From Agaricus subrufescens (Eukaryota; Basidiomycota; Agaricomycetes; Agaricales; Agaricaceae): DNA of 64,000 nt. The notes under the pieces were generated by a model. That model had not been told where the DNA came from. It made no database searches and worked only from the letters and a program-made list of their open reading frames with translations. A program made the translations under genes and the position numbers. Below are positions 34,373 through 47,283 of the stretch, one piece after another (position 1 is the stretch's first letter; each line of letters begins with the position of its first letter). The stretch spans positions 1,426,001-1,490,000 of the forward strand of contig CM057069.1 in NCBI GenBank assembly GCA_029945375.1. The letters run 5' to 3'.

Positions 34373-37300
34373 ATGTCATGCTGTAGGGAGCTTCTTGGCG
34401 GTGCACCCTCGAATCGTCCACATAGCCAAGTGCGCGAAATCATCACCACTCAGCCGACAGCTCAGCCCACTCTCGAGAAACCAATCCCGCAACCAGTCAA
34501 CTACCAGCCGGCGCTCGCTACTCCTCCTCCAGCTATTGTAACTAATTCTAATGGGCATGGTTTTAACAACTCAGCCATTCCACCTTGGGGCCAAGCGCCG
34601 TCTCCCCCGGTGCCAAGCCAATATGGTTCGCCCTCCCCTCCTATCCCTACTCCTCCATTGGGAATGTTCGCAAATCCCGGCTACAATCCAACCAGCAACT
34701 TCAGTACCATTTCACGACCCCAATCCGCCTACCCGCAATCGATGAATGGGCAAACATTACCTATGTCATCATCCCCCCCTCTCGACTTTTCGCGTGGCAC
34801 CGACGAGGGCAAGATGTCTGTAGCTGTGGATTTCGGTGAGCACTTAGAACTTTTTGTCTCGTATGTTATTCTTAGTTGTTTTGCGAGGTACTACATTCTC
34901 GGGTGTCGTGGGTATAGTTCGGTTCTAAGGTTTCATCTCAACTGACAGTGGCTAGGCTTATGGCTCTTCCCGTGTCACCGGCGGAAGGATTCAACAGATA
35001 CTGAATTGGCCCGGTTCGGTTGAAACGTTCAGAAAAGTTCGTTCAATAAAATCATGACTTCTAGCCACTGACTTTTTTTGTAGATTCCCACTTGTTTGTT
35101 GTATGACGAGTATGGAAGGGTGATAGCTTGGGGTCTCGAAGCCAAGAACGCCAGTCCGATGGAGGGAACAATAAAATGTGAATGGTTCAAGCTGTTCTTG
35201 GAACCAAAAGCGCTAAGGGACGACAGCGCGATTGACCCTCGCCTACCTCAATTACCGGTAAGTTTCTTCCGAGTGGTCCTAAGATAATAGATTAATGCCC
35301 CAGATAGCCCGGAAAACGTGCCGTTGATTTGATCATCGATTTTCTTAGTTGCCTTTGGGAGCATGCGAAGGAGCAAATTACGCGGGACATTGGCGCTGTC
35401 GCGGATCTCAGTATGTGATAGTCCGTGGTCGTCTTAGGTTCGCTATAATTAACGGGCGGTGCTTCAGATTCTGCTGATGTTCTGCTGACAGTACCTGCCG
35501 CATGGGATGCCAAGGGTTGTGATATGATGCGAGAAGCTGCGATTGCTGCAGGTCTCGTTCAGAGCTCCCACGCTGGTGACAAGAACTGGAGGGATCGCTT
35601 GAGGATCATAACGGAACCTGAAGCCGCAGCAGTTCACTGTGCACATCTGTCAGACCTGCACTTACTAAAACCGTCTCAGAATTTCATTGTTTGTGATGCT
35701 GGTGGTGGAACGGTCGATCTCGCCGCTTACAAGGTGACTGCTTATAGCGATCTCCCCGCGATTTGTCCGTCTGACACCGCTACAATGCCACTTCTTTTAT
35801 GGACATTTTAGATCATTGGACAAATGGCGAATCTTGAAATTGCTGAGATGTCGGCCCGGTCTGGTTCTAACTGTGGTAGCTTATTCCTTGATCTTCGTTT
35901 TAGAGAACTAGTTAGGGTATGTCGGATTTGGTATGCCCCTGTGCGACGCTAAAACCAATCCCTTACTTCTCGGCAGACACTTTTGGCTGATCACCCTGCT
36001 CACCTCGATCCAGCTTCCCTCGCTTACTTCAGTATGTGCATCGTAGTTCTATATCGTCCCATCGAAATTTTGATCATGATGCATTAGTGCATTCCTTTAG
36101 CGAAACCGATAAACACAACTACAGCGGAATTCAGGATGATGGTAAGACCATTCTCCTATCATGTGTGTCTTGGTCATTGTGAAGTGAACACATTTGCAGA
36201 CTTAATGTTCCAGTTCCACTGTTTCAACACAGAGGACCCACAAGATCCGTCCGTTGGATTAATCAATGGAGAGCTTTGTATACCTGGCAATCTACTGCGC
36301 AGGGAGGTTTTTGATCCGGTGGTCAATGAGGTAGATTCGAGCCGATATATTTACTACATTTTCTGAGATTTGGCACTTTTCTAGGTGCTGCAATTGATCG
36401 AGGAACAGTTGGGAAGGATAGAACAGAGAATTGATGCATTGCTTCTCGTGGGAGGATTTGCTGGTAGTGAGTACCTCAGACAACGTGTACAGGTGAGGCA
36501 TTCTTCTTTGATGTTTCCATTTAAGACATTGATAAATTATTTCTCGGTTGTCCTTGCTCAGGAACGTTTTGGTTCTACCATCCCGGTCATCAAGAGGCCT
36601 CCCGATGCTGATACTGCTACCCTCCGTGGTGCTGCTCAATATGGTTTAGCACGGAGGCCTCTTGTAGCTAGCGTTATTGCACCTAGGGCCTACATCATGA
36701 AGGTACGTTACATTTCAATGACATACATACCCAAAGCTGATTCACAAACAGGTCAAATTGCCCGCGGAACAAGAAGATTGGTTGAAACGCCCGGCATACA
36801 TAAAAACGAATGACGCGAACGTTAATATTTGCGAAAACAGGTACTCAATATAATTCCTACCTGACGCCGCAGGAGATGGTTAATTTGATTCATCTCAGGT
36901 TGCAATACCTTGTTTCTAAGGGTGCTATTCTCCGGAAAGGGTACGGTACATTGAACCCGGATGTTTCCTCCGCAACTGACTCTGTCTCTTAGCCAACGGC
37001 TTTCAACGAAATTTTGGTGCGTTTCAAGTTTTTTTTTCCTGGTTGCTACGTTCTAATAAAGTAAACTTTTCAGTAAATTTTCACAATCCGCACAGGGTTT
37101 GTATTTTTTTTAAAACAACCATTGAAACGTGTTACTTTACCCGCTGATCGGCTACCTCAGACTCAACTTTTGTTGCTACCCTATTCACGAGCGATTCGGG
37201 GCACATAATGAGGTACACTGACGAAGGAGAGACTACCGAGCTCTGTAAATGGACAGTTGATCTCTCGTCGTTGCCTTCATTCCGCAATAACGCAGCAACA

Positions 37301-37541
37301 CACCCCAGTGGATTTTACACAGGTAAGGAACTTTTCAAAGTGCATGCTGCCATTCCGAATCAGATCTGACACTTTTCACTTAGAGTTTGAACTAGGCTTG
37401 GAGTTGGACAGCGCTGAAGTCCGTGGTATTCTTCTATACAACAACCAGGAATGGGGAAGGTGGGCTCTCATTTGACCTGTCTCCTGCGGCCATTCATTGT
37501 AATTATGTAACTACAGGGTGATATTTGATTTCCTGAACTAG
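34373..37541 (+). CDS. HSPA12-like HSP70 family ATPase with proline-rich N-terminus
   Basis: Divergent HSP70 of the HSPA12 type, widespread and multi-copy in agaricomycetes. After a Pro/Ser/Asn-rich stretch of about 145 residues, the nucleotide-binding domain starts at VAVDFGTTFSGVAYG (phosphate 1, split by two introns near 34835-34960). Later come LTVPAAWD, ITEPEAAAVHC, VCDAGGGTVDLAAYK (phosphate 2) and LLVGGFAGSEYL (adenosine loop). No canonical HSP70 substrate-binding domain or EEVD end follows; instead the C-terminal block KGAILRKGQRLSTKFCKFSQ, DSTFVATLFTSDSG, ELCKWTVDLSSLPSF and FELGLELDSAEVRG is the family's own. Many introns; the last one is needed to reach VIFDFLN and the stop at 37539. 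The substrate is unknown. The ATG at 34373 is the first in frame. Confidence 0.88.
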
Positions 37542-38058
37542 TTTAACAGGCGGCGCTACCGCTACATTACATGTTTTTATTTTACTTTTGATAAATGTGG
37601 CATGCACGTGAATCGGCTTCTGCTCCGTCGCCATCGCGCATACGAAACACGTTTTTGGGCAATCATTGTTCAAGTAAGTGGACGTACCTTAGACTACCTT
37701 ATGGCGTCTTCCGTACGCGATCTGAAATCGAGATATTGATGATTGATACGTCAATGTAAGATGATCAGAGACATGGAGCATCAACCGAGAGTGATATCGA
37801 GATCGAATCTGGCCTGTTGGGACGGTCTCGTAAGCACCGGAACTGGGGCTGACACCGGGATGCCAGCAAATTAGCTGTGCTGTCTTCATAAATATTCAGC
37901 CGTTTTTGGCCAGCCGCGGCAGTGGGTCCCGTCTTGGATCCGGCGTCTTCCGGGTTCCTCGGGGCCCCGCAATCGAGATCAGTTATCTTACTTTTCATCT
38001 CAGGACACTTATAAAGCCGTATGAACGAGAAAATGTCTACAGTAAAAGCTGTTCCCGA
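37542..38058. other. intergenic region
   Basis: About 500 bp between the HSP70-like and ALO1 genes. An open frame continues upstream of the ALO1 ATG but starts without an ATG. A minus-strand frame covers 37765-38370 antisense to ALO1 and looks like a shadow. Confidence 0.5.
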
Positions 38059-39838
38059 ATGTCCCCATCCCAGCTTGACATGAAGTTCGAGGACATCCCT
38101 CTGCACTCGCTGTACCAGCTTCTGCGTCCCATTACCCTCCCGGCTGCTTCTACTCGCTTCAAAAACTGGGGCCTTACATATTTTTGCACGCCCCTTGCTA
38201 TCTTCGAGCCAGAGTCTGAGACTCAATGCAAGCTCATCTTGGAGCTCGCCAGACGGGAGGGTCGTACCGTCCGCGCCGTCGGCGTGGGCCATAGCCCGAG
38301 TGATCTGGCTTGTACTTCCGGATACATGGTGCGACTTACCAAAATGAACAGGGTAATCCAAGTAAGTCAAAAAGTAATGTCTCGCTGCTTCTTCTCGCCA
38401 TCATCACCGACGTCTCTCCCCGACCCTGTCGGGCCTGTTTGATTCTTCTTCGGCAGCTCTTAATCACCTTCTTTTTCTCAACTATTCACATTTTATCTGA
38501 CTTCGACGCTGATCCCATCATTCTCTTAATTATAGGTTGACCAGGAAAAGCGCTGCGCGCTGATAGAGGCCGGTATACAGCTCAGCGACTTGCACGTGGA
38601 GCTAAGCAAGCACAACATGGCCATGATTAACCTCGGTTCCATTTCAGACCAGTCGCTTGGGGGTGTCATCACCACCGCCACCCATGGAACCGGTGTTGAC
38701 TATGGTGTCATATCGACGAACGTGCGGGGTTTGAAGGTTCTCCTCGCCGATGGTCGGACAGTCACCTGCTCTAGAACCGAGGACAGTGATTTGTTTACGG
38801 CTACTCTCTGCGGTCTCGGTGCTACCGGCCTCGTGCTAGAGGTACTGCTGGATGTGGAACCTGCCTTTAGGCTAAGAGATGTGCAAGAGCCAATGATGTT
38901 TGACGATGTGGTGAAACACCTAGACGATTTGGCGAAAGGTTCTCAGCATACCAGGTTTTGGTGGTATCCCGTGGTTGATAAAATGATTTGTAGTACCGCG
39001 GATAGAACGTATGAGGTAAGTATTTTTTGCAATTCGCTTCGGCTATTGTCTCACAGATTGTTGGTATCAGCTGCACCAACCAGCTGGAGCCTGGTTTTGG
39101 AATACGATTTGCGGATATCATTTTGTTCAATTCTTGCTGTTCCTGGGAAGATACCTCCTCTTCTTCAATGTGTGGGTACAACATCTGGCCTTTTGGCTCC
39201 TAAACAAGAAGACTGTCGGCGTCGATGACGGTCACCGAATTTTTAATCTTGATTGTCGGGTATGCGCCACATTGATACTTGCTCCGCCGATTAACTGAAT
39301 TGGTGGACTAGTATCCGCAATACACGACGGAATGGGCAATTCCGATGTCGAAAGCCACTACTTGCCTGCAGGAACTGCGCTCTTGGCTCCAGCAAGAGCT
39401 TTCTGACCCCAAGGGTTTAAGGCCTCACTTTCCCATTGAGATCCGGTTCTCAGCCGCTGACGATATCTGGCTCAGCCCCAGTAATGGGCAGCTGACTTGC
39501 TGGATCGGTATCGTCCAATACAAGTAAGTTAGCCCATTGGTCCATCAAAGGATTTCATCACTAATGAACACATTTCAAGGCCCTACGGACTAAATGTTCC
39601 TTATCGGAATCTTTTCGGTAATTTTGAGGCCATTCTCGCTCGGCACCAGGGAAGGCCCCATTGGGCGAAGGCACATAAACTACGACCCGATGATCTTAGA
39701 AGGATGTACCCACGATTTGACGATTTCCGACGCGTCCTCAACCGAGTCGACCCTTATGGCACCTTCCGAAATGAATATGTCCAGAGGCATATCTTTGGCC
39801 AACCAATTGATTCTAGAGTCTACAAAAAAAGAGTGTGA
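38059..39838 (+). CDS. ALO1: D-arabinono-1,4-lactone oxidase
   Basis: Flavoprotein of the outer mitochondrial membrane that makes D-erythroascorbate from D-arabinono-1,4-lactone. Five exons: 38059-38361, 38536-39015, 39071-39259, 39312-39523, 39580-39838; 480 aa, close to the family's usual 490-560. The FAD domain (PP-loop) has RAVGVGHSPSDLACTSGYMV, in which the His of GHS is the expected covalent FAD attachment site, then SLGGVITTATHGTG. The C-terminal ALO domain has FWWYPVVDK, EIRFSAADDIWLSP, and the diagnostic HWAK near the end. A hydrophobic segment (YHFVQFLLFLGRYLLFFNVW) lies mid-protein in the place of the known membrane-associated region. The first intron is 174 nt, unusually long for this window. 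Confidence 0.95.
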
Positions 39839-40449
39839 GAAGGCATGTGAATTTAACGTTCATTATCTTATTTGTGAAGGGAGATAAGCGGGTGTTGTGT
39901 TTCATGCAATCCCACTATCTTATAATTCTTGAATAATTCTTGAATGGCACCAGTAGTATACCAAGCATTTGAAACTCGCCATATTTTATTACGATACTTG
40001 TTCAACATACTCGCACAGTCTTCCTTAGTGTACTTAGTATGTATTCGTACTACCTAGATTCCAGGAGATGTCTTGAGACAATCCTGAGACAATAATCGAA
40101 GTTCTTCTCTCAGCTTCTGTCCGTAAAATCCGAGCTTAATCCTAGGACCGTTTGGCTACTTACGTTTCCCGCCATAGTCGGGGGATCTGAAAATGGCTGG
40201 CCATCGGTTGCTAGTGCGCAGTGAGTTTGGTGGCGCGGAGTACGCCATGGACGAATTCTCAGGCAATAGATACACGACCTGCTTCTCAAGACTGTCCAGG
40301 GTTCTCGGTCTCTGCGGCCCGTCCTTTCTAATTCACGGACGATTGCGGGCACAGAGTTTCAAGTTGTGTGATAGATGGCCGGCTGGCGGGCTGACGTAAG
40401 CAGTATATAGGGCCGATCCGATGTTGGTATGTCGAATTGTGCCAACATC
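39839..40449. other. intergenic region
   Basis: About 600 bp separating ALO1 from UBC7. No gene, RNA or repeat is evident; short overlapping frames at 40110-40400 show no domain. Confidence 0.5.
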
Positions 40450-41423
40450 ATGGCCGCACGAACTCCTAATACTGCGACAGCGCTACGTCGTCTTATGACA
40501 GAATATAAGCAGCTGACCTCGGGTGGTATGCCGTCCAGTGCTGTCCACCTGATATTGAATTAGGCTGACTGGCGTCTAGGCTCGCCCGATGGCATGTTCA
40601 CAGCAGGTATGTTGCCCGACATACCGTATCTAGCTCGGCCTGGTAAACTGCATCTGGCAACAGGCCCAATCTCCGAGTCTGATTTCTTTACCTGGGAAGC
40701 GCTCATTTCTGGACCCAAGGACACGCCATTTGTACGTGCTGATTCCTCATATTCCTCTTGTATTCCGAGGTTTCCTGATGATTCCCTAGGAGGGCGGCAT
40801 CTTCGCAGCTAAGCTGACATTTGTATGGCTAGCCTCTTATGTGTCATACCAAGGCTTTAAAGTTCAAACATACAGCCATCCGATTATCCCCTTTCTCCAT
40901 TCAAGATGAAGTTTGAGCCTCCGCTATTTCATCCAAATAGTTGAGTCCATGAGAACGATATCACAAACACGTTTCTTACCCGCCTTTGCCTTTAAGTATA
41001 TCCTGATGGAAACGTCTGCATCTCGATCCTTCATACACCTGGTGATGATCCAACTATGTATGAATCCGCTTCTGAAAGGTGGAGTCCCGTCCAGAGCGTA
41101 GAAAAAGTCATCCTGAGTGTTATCTCAATGCTTGCAGGTGCGCTCAGTTCCACTTTTCTTTTTTTATTTGTTCACATGCTTGCGCGGTCATGCCAAGTTG
41201 CTTCTACACCGATCACTTCGCTCTAACACTCAGCTTGTCTTCTCGCATCGCACCTTACTCTCGTTCCCAATACCCAACAATTACACAGCCGATTGACTTG
41301 TCATTTTTAGAACCTAATCTGGAAAGCGGTGCGAATATAGACTGTTGCAAGCTTTATCGAGAAAATAAAGGGGAATATGAGAGGATAGTACGGCAATCGG
41401 TGAGGGAGCAGTTGGGATTGTAA
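40450..41423 (+). CDS. UBC7: E2 ubiquitin-conjugating enzyme, UBC7/UBE2G2 type
   Basis: ER-associated degradation E2. It starts [20 protein letters not shown]. Spliced blocks follow: [67 protein letters not shown], then [12 protein letters not shown] with the catalytic Cys, then the acidic loop insertion [14 protein letters not shown] typical of UBC7, and [14 protein letters not shown]. The last exon is [20 protein letters not shown] ending EQLGL. About 165 aa, a normal E2 length. Six short introns. It converges on RPC2, with 1 kb between the stop codons. Another E2 of the same subfamily lies on the far side of RPC2. Confidence 0.93.
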
Positions 41424-42420
41424 CTCTTGGCCACGAGTGGTAATGCATACTCTTCGGATTTCGATCGAAATATATCCATTTTGGTAACATTAATCTGATA
41501 GAGAGAGCGCTAGGTATGCATATTGCACACCCCTCTCGAAGCTCCCCCCAAACCTCGTCATGTGGCCTCGGCCACACAAATTCCCTGCCCATGCATTCCC
41601 TCCCTTCACCGGTATCTCTCAACTTCCGGTTGATATTTCCTTACGATGCATTGGACGAACGAGATCACGGTTCCAAAACAACTCCACCGAATCACTGCGA
41701 TTAATTCCTGATGATTTTGCAGTGATAAAGTATGCATATCTCATGGACATCTCCTATTGGCGAACCCTACAACGGCTGGGAGTAATCAGTGATGACTATG
41801 ATACGTGATCCATCACCGGGTTTGATATGTGGATATTAGCAATCATGATAATAGAAACTAGTTTGGTTAATTGATTTGTCAATGCAATGATTCTATCCAA
41901 ATAGACCTCACGCTAAACTCCATTATCTAGAAGCGATGGGAGGGCTGAGGGTTATCTCACATATACTTTACGTACCACCCTCTCTTATACATTCATGATT
42001 GATTGCTCATTGAGTTCCAAGAATCTTAGTTGACAAGTAGCATCACAAACATATCGCAAATGAAAAGGTCTGTGCGAATAGAAAGCATGAAACTTGTATA
42101 TGCGGACATAGAAACTTGAATTCTTTCATTTCGAGTTTCCGATGAAACGGAATACAGGACGTCATATGTACTAATGGATATTTCGACGCGCACCAGTGGT
42201 TTTTTTCTCTTGCATCCCCGAGTGAGAAAAAAGAGTCGAGTAATTTATTTTTGCGACGCCAGGGTAACAGTCATGATTGTGGATTTGTTTATTTAGTGTG
42301 GTGAAGACTACGCTGTATTGGGAAAATAGGACTGCGCACACATCATGTTATTGATATAAGTAGTGCCTACTATACACCATCGCTGATAACAAAAACAGTT
42401 CGGGATTAATCTAGGGGTTG
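41424..42420. other. intergenic region between convergent genes
   Basis: About 1 kb of AT-rich DNA between the 3' ends of UBC7 and RPC2. Overlapping short frames at 41510-41810 have no recognisable domain. Confidence 0.5.
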
Positions 42421-45400
42421 TCATGATGCATCGTCCAGTATGAGGCGCGGAACAACATTCATAGCCATCAACTAATTATATATTGAGAATGTCAACCAGC
42501 TTGACGACAGTTAAACGGAAACTCACTTCTTGAAACAATAGCTTCGCTGCATAAGGAATCGTCAACGACGCCATCTTTTTAGAGCTCTCGCAATAAGTGC
42601 ACCACCCGTTATACCCCATCAAGCCACATTCTTGACATGCATTGACCTCAAAAATATCCGAGGAGATCATCAGCCTCTCGAGCAACAGCTGGGTGGCACC
42701 GTAACCAATCAAACAATCGCGCTCCATTTCACCTAAACGTAAACCACCTTCTCGGGACCGGCCCTCTGTGGGTTGCCGCGTGAGGGTCGCACGGGGGCCA
42801 CTAAAGTGAATCAATAATGCCGTAAACAAAGATTTGATGCCATGAAAATTGTGCGGAATGGAGAAGTGGTGGCGGAAAGCGGAAACTGTCAGGGAGATCG
42901 CCCCTTGTTTAGAAAAAAACAAACGTACCGTGCCCGAGCGTGCATCTTGTCCATAACCATATGTTCTGAAAAATTCATCATCAACTTGAGCGCAGGGTAT
43001 CAGGGATCTTGATTCTCGAATTCACGTACTCAGTTTCTAGGAGAAATGAACTCTACGTCAAGCAGGGGAAAACAAATTAACATGACAGAACTGACTTGAT
43101 AATATATAGGGCCGAAGTACACGTAGGCTTCAAGGGGTTCGCCCGTGATGCCACTTGTCAGCATATCTTTCCCTGCGTAGCTGAAACCGTTCTCGATAAG
43201 GATTCGGCTCATGTCTTCAACCTATTGGAACCATAACATAAGGGGTTATATTTGCGCACTATCTAGGGCGTTCAGAGGGATCTTTACCTTTGACCCTCCA
43301 AAGGCGGTGCCGTATTGGAGTTTTCCTGTCAAAACACCAGCCTGTCAGGATAAAACCGGTGAGGATTCCGTTACGACCACGTCTAACAATAATTCCGAGT
43401 AAGGTAAGGCAAAAGACACACCTTCCCAGCTAGCAACTCAATCATTTTCCCAACAGTCATACGTGAGGGGAAACCATGAGGATTCATGATCGTGTCTATA
43501 TGTCAAGCGGGAGTGAGAATCCCCGCGAATACGGTATCTACGGGACTTGGCGAGTAAAATGGAAGAGTGCTTACCGGGGTTGATGCCTTGATCGTTGAAT
43601 GGCATATCCTCTTGGTTAACAATCAAACCGCACACTCCCTTTTGACCATGTCTTGAACTGAATTTGTCACCTAATTCAGGGCGCCGCGTTTGTCGTATGA
43701 GAACTTTTATTAGAGTCTGCTCATTTTCAGTGTCAGTAACCATTACTTTGTCGATGTAGCCGGCGACTGGACTCTTGTAAGTCAAAGGAGTATTTTTGTA
43801 AGGCACAGAAGCGGCTTGTCCTGTAAAGGAATTGTCCGACGCGTTCGTGGGTGACTGCTTATTCACGTAGATGTCTCCTGGGTCGACACGCTCGCCCACT
43901 CCGGCAAGACCGTCGGACTGGATTATATCATAACGCTTCGCAGTCATGCCATTTTCATCCATAGGGGCATCGGCAAGACGGTCATACCTATTTGAGATAC
44001 ATTGTCAGAATCTAGACTCACTGTGACGCAACTGGGATCAAATCTACCCACGTTCCGTTAGGATATTTTCGTATGAGCGTTGCGTTTTTTCGCAGAACCT
44101 GACAACGCCCATAACCACGATCTAGACTCGCCTGATCATTTGTCAGTTGTTGACAAGTTCAAAGGACGGAGAAACTGAGATACCTTGTTCAAAATTAGAG
44201 CGTCCTCAATGTCATATCCGGAATAGCTCATGACTGCCACAGTCGCATTCTGTCCTGCCGGCAGCTTGTCGTAACCAATGAGCTCGATCGTCTTCGTCTT
44301 GACCATCGGTTGTTGGGGATAGACACTCAGATACAATAACGTATCAATACGATTGAATTGATTGTAGCCGATTGCACCAATGGCTTGTTTACCCATGGCG
44401 CATTGATAGGTGTTGCGGGGAGATTGATTATGGTGCGGATACGGTATGAGGCCAGCGACGGCGCCGAGCAGGGTGAACGGTTCTATTTCGAGATGAGTGG
44501 TATGAGATGTGATGTCAGATTCGTATAGGGCGATGTAGGTGTCATTTTCTTCATTGACGTCAAGGTATTCAACGAGTCCTTTGCGTAAGAAGTCGTCGAA
44601 CGTTACTGTGCCGTTTTTGAGATGCTAAATCAAACCATAAAAGATCATCAGTGAATCCTAGTTCCGTCATGTTCGAATCGGGTTCAGATGACTGCGGCGG
44701 AAATCCGGGGTAGCGGGGAAGATCCATAGCCTCAAGACCTGCCGATCGCCAATCTGGGAAAAAATGTACTCACCATAGTGTGGTCTGAAGTAACTTTTGA
44801 GCGGCCATGTTCCACAATGATCATTGGTCGACATATGCGCCCACCATCGCTGGCGATATGCACCGTGTGGTGGTGGTGGTTGACATATATGCTTACAAAC
44901 TCGCTAAACCTCCTTGCCCTTCGGAGTTTCCGGAACTGAGAAACGAAGCGCATAGGGTGCCGGGTTAAACCGATGATCGTCCCATTGACGTTGACAACAA
45001 AGGTATTTGGCCCATATATCTCTGTTCCAGTTGCTAATCGGATATCTGCAAGCATGGTATGATGTCACTAAGACATGATCGCATGACAGAAAACTCACTT
45101 GCCTTCGACGCCCAGCATGAACGCTAGCTGAATTATCGGCTCTTCCTCCACATCGGTAGTAATATGCGTCATGAGAGCTAAATTTTTGACCAAGCCGCAC
45201 GCCTCCCCTTCTGGTGTATCACTTGGACATAACACGCCCCATTGACTTGGCTGTAAGGCCCGCGGTCCACTGACCTTTCTTGTCTTCTCAAATTGAGATG
45301 AGATACGAGTCATCATACCCAGCGCTGATATGAAGCTTAATCGGCTTAGAACATGTGTTACACCGGCACGTTCCATCTTGAATCGTTTTAGAGACCAATT

Positions 45401-46911
45401 TCCTGTTGAGATCGCTCGCACAAATCCGGCTGTAAGATGGTCACCTTGAAATTGCATCGTGTTGTAAGCATCAAACTCAGTCGTCCTAGACGGTTTCTTG
45501 AGAACCTTATCAATCGCACTTTTCAGATTGGAATTATAGGTCTTGAATAGATCCTCGAAGAGAAGAGCCAGTAATTGACCAGCACTATATCAGAATTTGA
45601 TGATCAGTAGATGTTAAAATAGATGCCTCACACACCCAGCACTGCAAATTAAGAAAGAATAGATAGATACTTACAGTTCCAGTCGTTTATTGCCGACGTA
45701 GTCGCGATCATCAACCATGTTTTCGTCGTTCATAGCCATGAGCACGCGACGGGTCATGGTCGCGACAAAAATGGCTTTCGGCCTTAAATCGAGGCCATTG
45801 ACGGGCACATGGGCTAGTACGATTGTGGCCAGAGCTTCCAAAGCCTCCTCCCAGGCCGGCCGCCTCGGACCAACTACTCGCCTATTTACTTTGACCCTAG
45901 TGCCGATATATTCGAGCGCCTGGTGCCTTGTAAAAATGCCGAGCTTGGCAGCATCTTCCAAGTTTGCCGAAAAGGCAATTTTGTATGCTCCGGTATTTCC
46001 GCCTGTTAGGAGAAGAATTTCCTTGTCAGATTGGACTCCGAGGGCTTTAAGTGCGATAACTATAGGCACGTCTTCATGTATTGAGTTATGGCGGAGATAG
46101 ATCCTTCCCTTTTTCGTGGCCACGTAGGTTTTAGATTTGAGTCCCCCATGTGTTGACCTAATGTTATTGAAAACGCGGTCAGTGATGCATATAGTCTTGG
46201 TTACAAAAGGTAGAATCCGCACGATGTACACGATGCCTGAACAACTCCTTTGACGTTATCAGTTTCAACGATAATTCGATTCTTGCTTAGCTGTTCCTGG
46301 ACTAATATAACCTTCTCCGTACCCTTCACCACAAAATACCCGCCTGGATCCAAAGGGCACTCTGACATCCGTGCGAGCTGGGCTTCCGTCCGGCCGGTCA
46401 AGACGCATTTACTACTGCGTAGCATTATGGGAAGACGTCCTATGTTGACATTTCTCTGGACGATATTCTTCCCCCTTGTGTATTGGATGGTGACGATAAT
46501 GGGTGCACTATAGGTAGTGTCTCGGAGTCGACATTCGTGAGGGGTGACTTTCTTCTCAACCGTTTCCATTTCATTCCTGTCCGGAAAGCCTACGTTGATG
46601 TCGACGTATTTAAGCCAAAAACGTGGGTCCACATCCGAAGTTATTTTGTTGTTAGCTTTGACTATGTTTTTGAGATCGACATCGACGAAATAGTTGAAAG
46701 AATCAATGTGCTGTTTGACAAGACCCTTTACTTTCAAAAATGCAGGTAGAAGAAGCCATTTGTCCTAGTGGAGTTATGTCAACCACGCATAGTTTTACAA
46801 GTTAATCTAGAGACGTACCTCTACGCTCTTGACAGGATCTGTCAGCCCCAGGCCGTTCCACGAGGTTTTGTTGAGCTGATCCCACTCGTTCTCTTCCTCG
46901 CCATAAAACAT
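42421..46911 (-). CDS. RPC2: RNA polymerase III second-largest subunit RPC2
   Basis: Catalytic-core subunit of RNA polymerase III (yeast RET1/RPC128). Blocks in order: [90 protein letters not shown]-type segment [131 protein letters not shown] and the zinc-ribbon segment [17 protein letters not shown]. These match Pol III rather than Pol II ([10 protein letters not shown] and the C-terminus are diagnostic). The last exon reads [16 protein letters not shown], ending at 42421. I use the ATG at 46911; the frame stays open to an ATG at 47166, but that extension looks unlike the family. About 10 introns. Confidence 0.93.
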
Positions 46912-47283
46912 GCTTTCAGCTCCGAGGCCGAATGAGCCCTGCAGAGTGGGCGATGGAAGTCGAAGTAGAGTCAGACTCTTTATTGATTTCAGCACCACGT
47001 GAGAAACGGGCCGGTTTCCCGGAGGCAATATGTTACCGAATATATTATCATTCGCACCTGGTGGCCATTCCGACTTCTCTACAGATCCTAGGGGCTCTCC
47101 TGCTCGCGTTGGACTGGGTACCAGCCCGGTCACCGCGAGGTCGGGAGAGCACTGCATCGGGGCCATGGTCGTGTGTGACCTGCATCACGTGGTGTGATAT
47201 ATATATGAGGAATCTCTGGCGGGATGAGCTTTACCTTGTCCCAGTCACTAGTTCACTATCGCAAGAGATCGACCGGGCTGACA
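46912..47283. promoter_or_regulatory. divergent promoter between RPC2 and the Ubc15-type E2
   Basis: 372 bp if RPC2 starts at 46911, or 117 bp if it starts at 47166. It holds a tatatatat run (about 47196-47205). Confidence 0.4.

Noticed and set aside
37765..38370. Minus-strand frame of 201 codons
   Set aside because: Antisense shadow of ALO1 exon 1; no domain.
42421..46911. Assignment as Pol II subunit RPB2
   Set aside because: The [10 protein letters not shown] start, [13 protein letters not shown] context and C-terminal zinc segment match Pol III RPC2 better than RPB2 or RPA2.
46912..47166. Extended N-terminus of RPC2 from the ATG at 47166
   Set aside because: The extra 85 residues are unlike RPC2 N-termini and would leave only 117 bp to the divergent E2 gene; kept as an alternative only.
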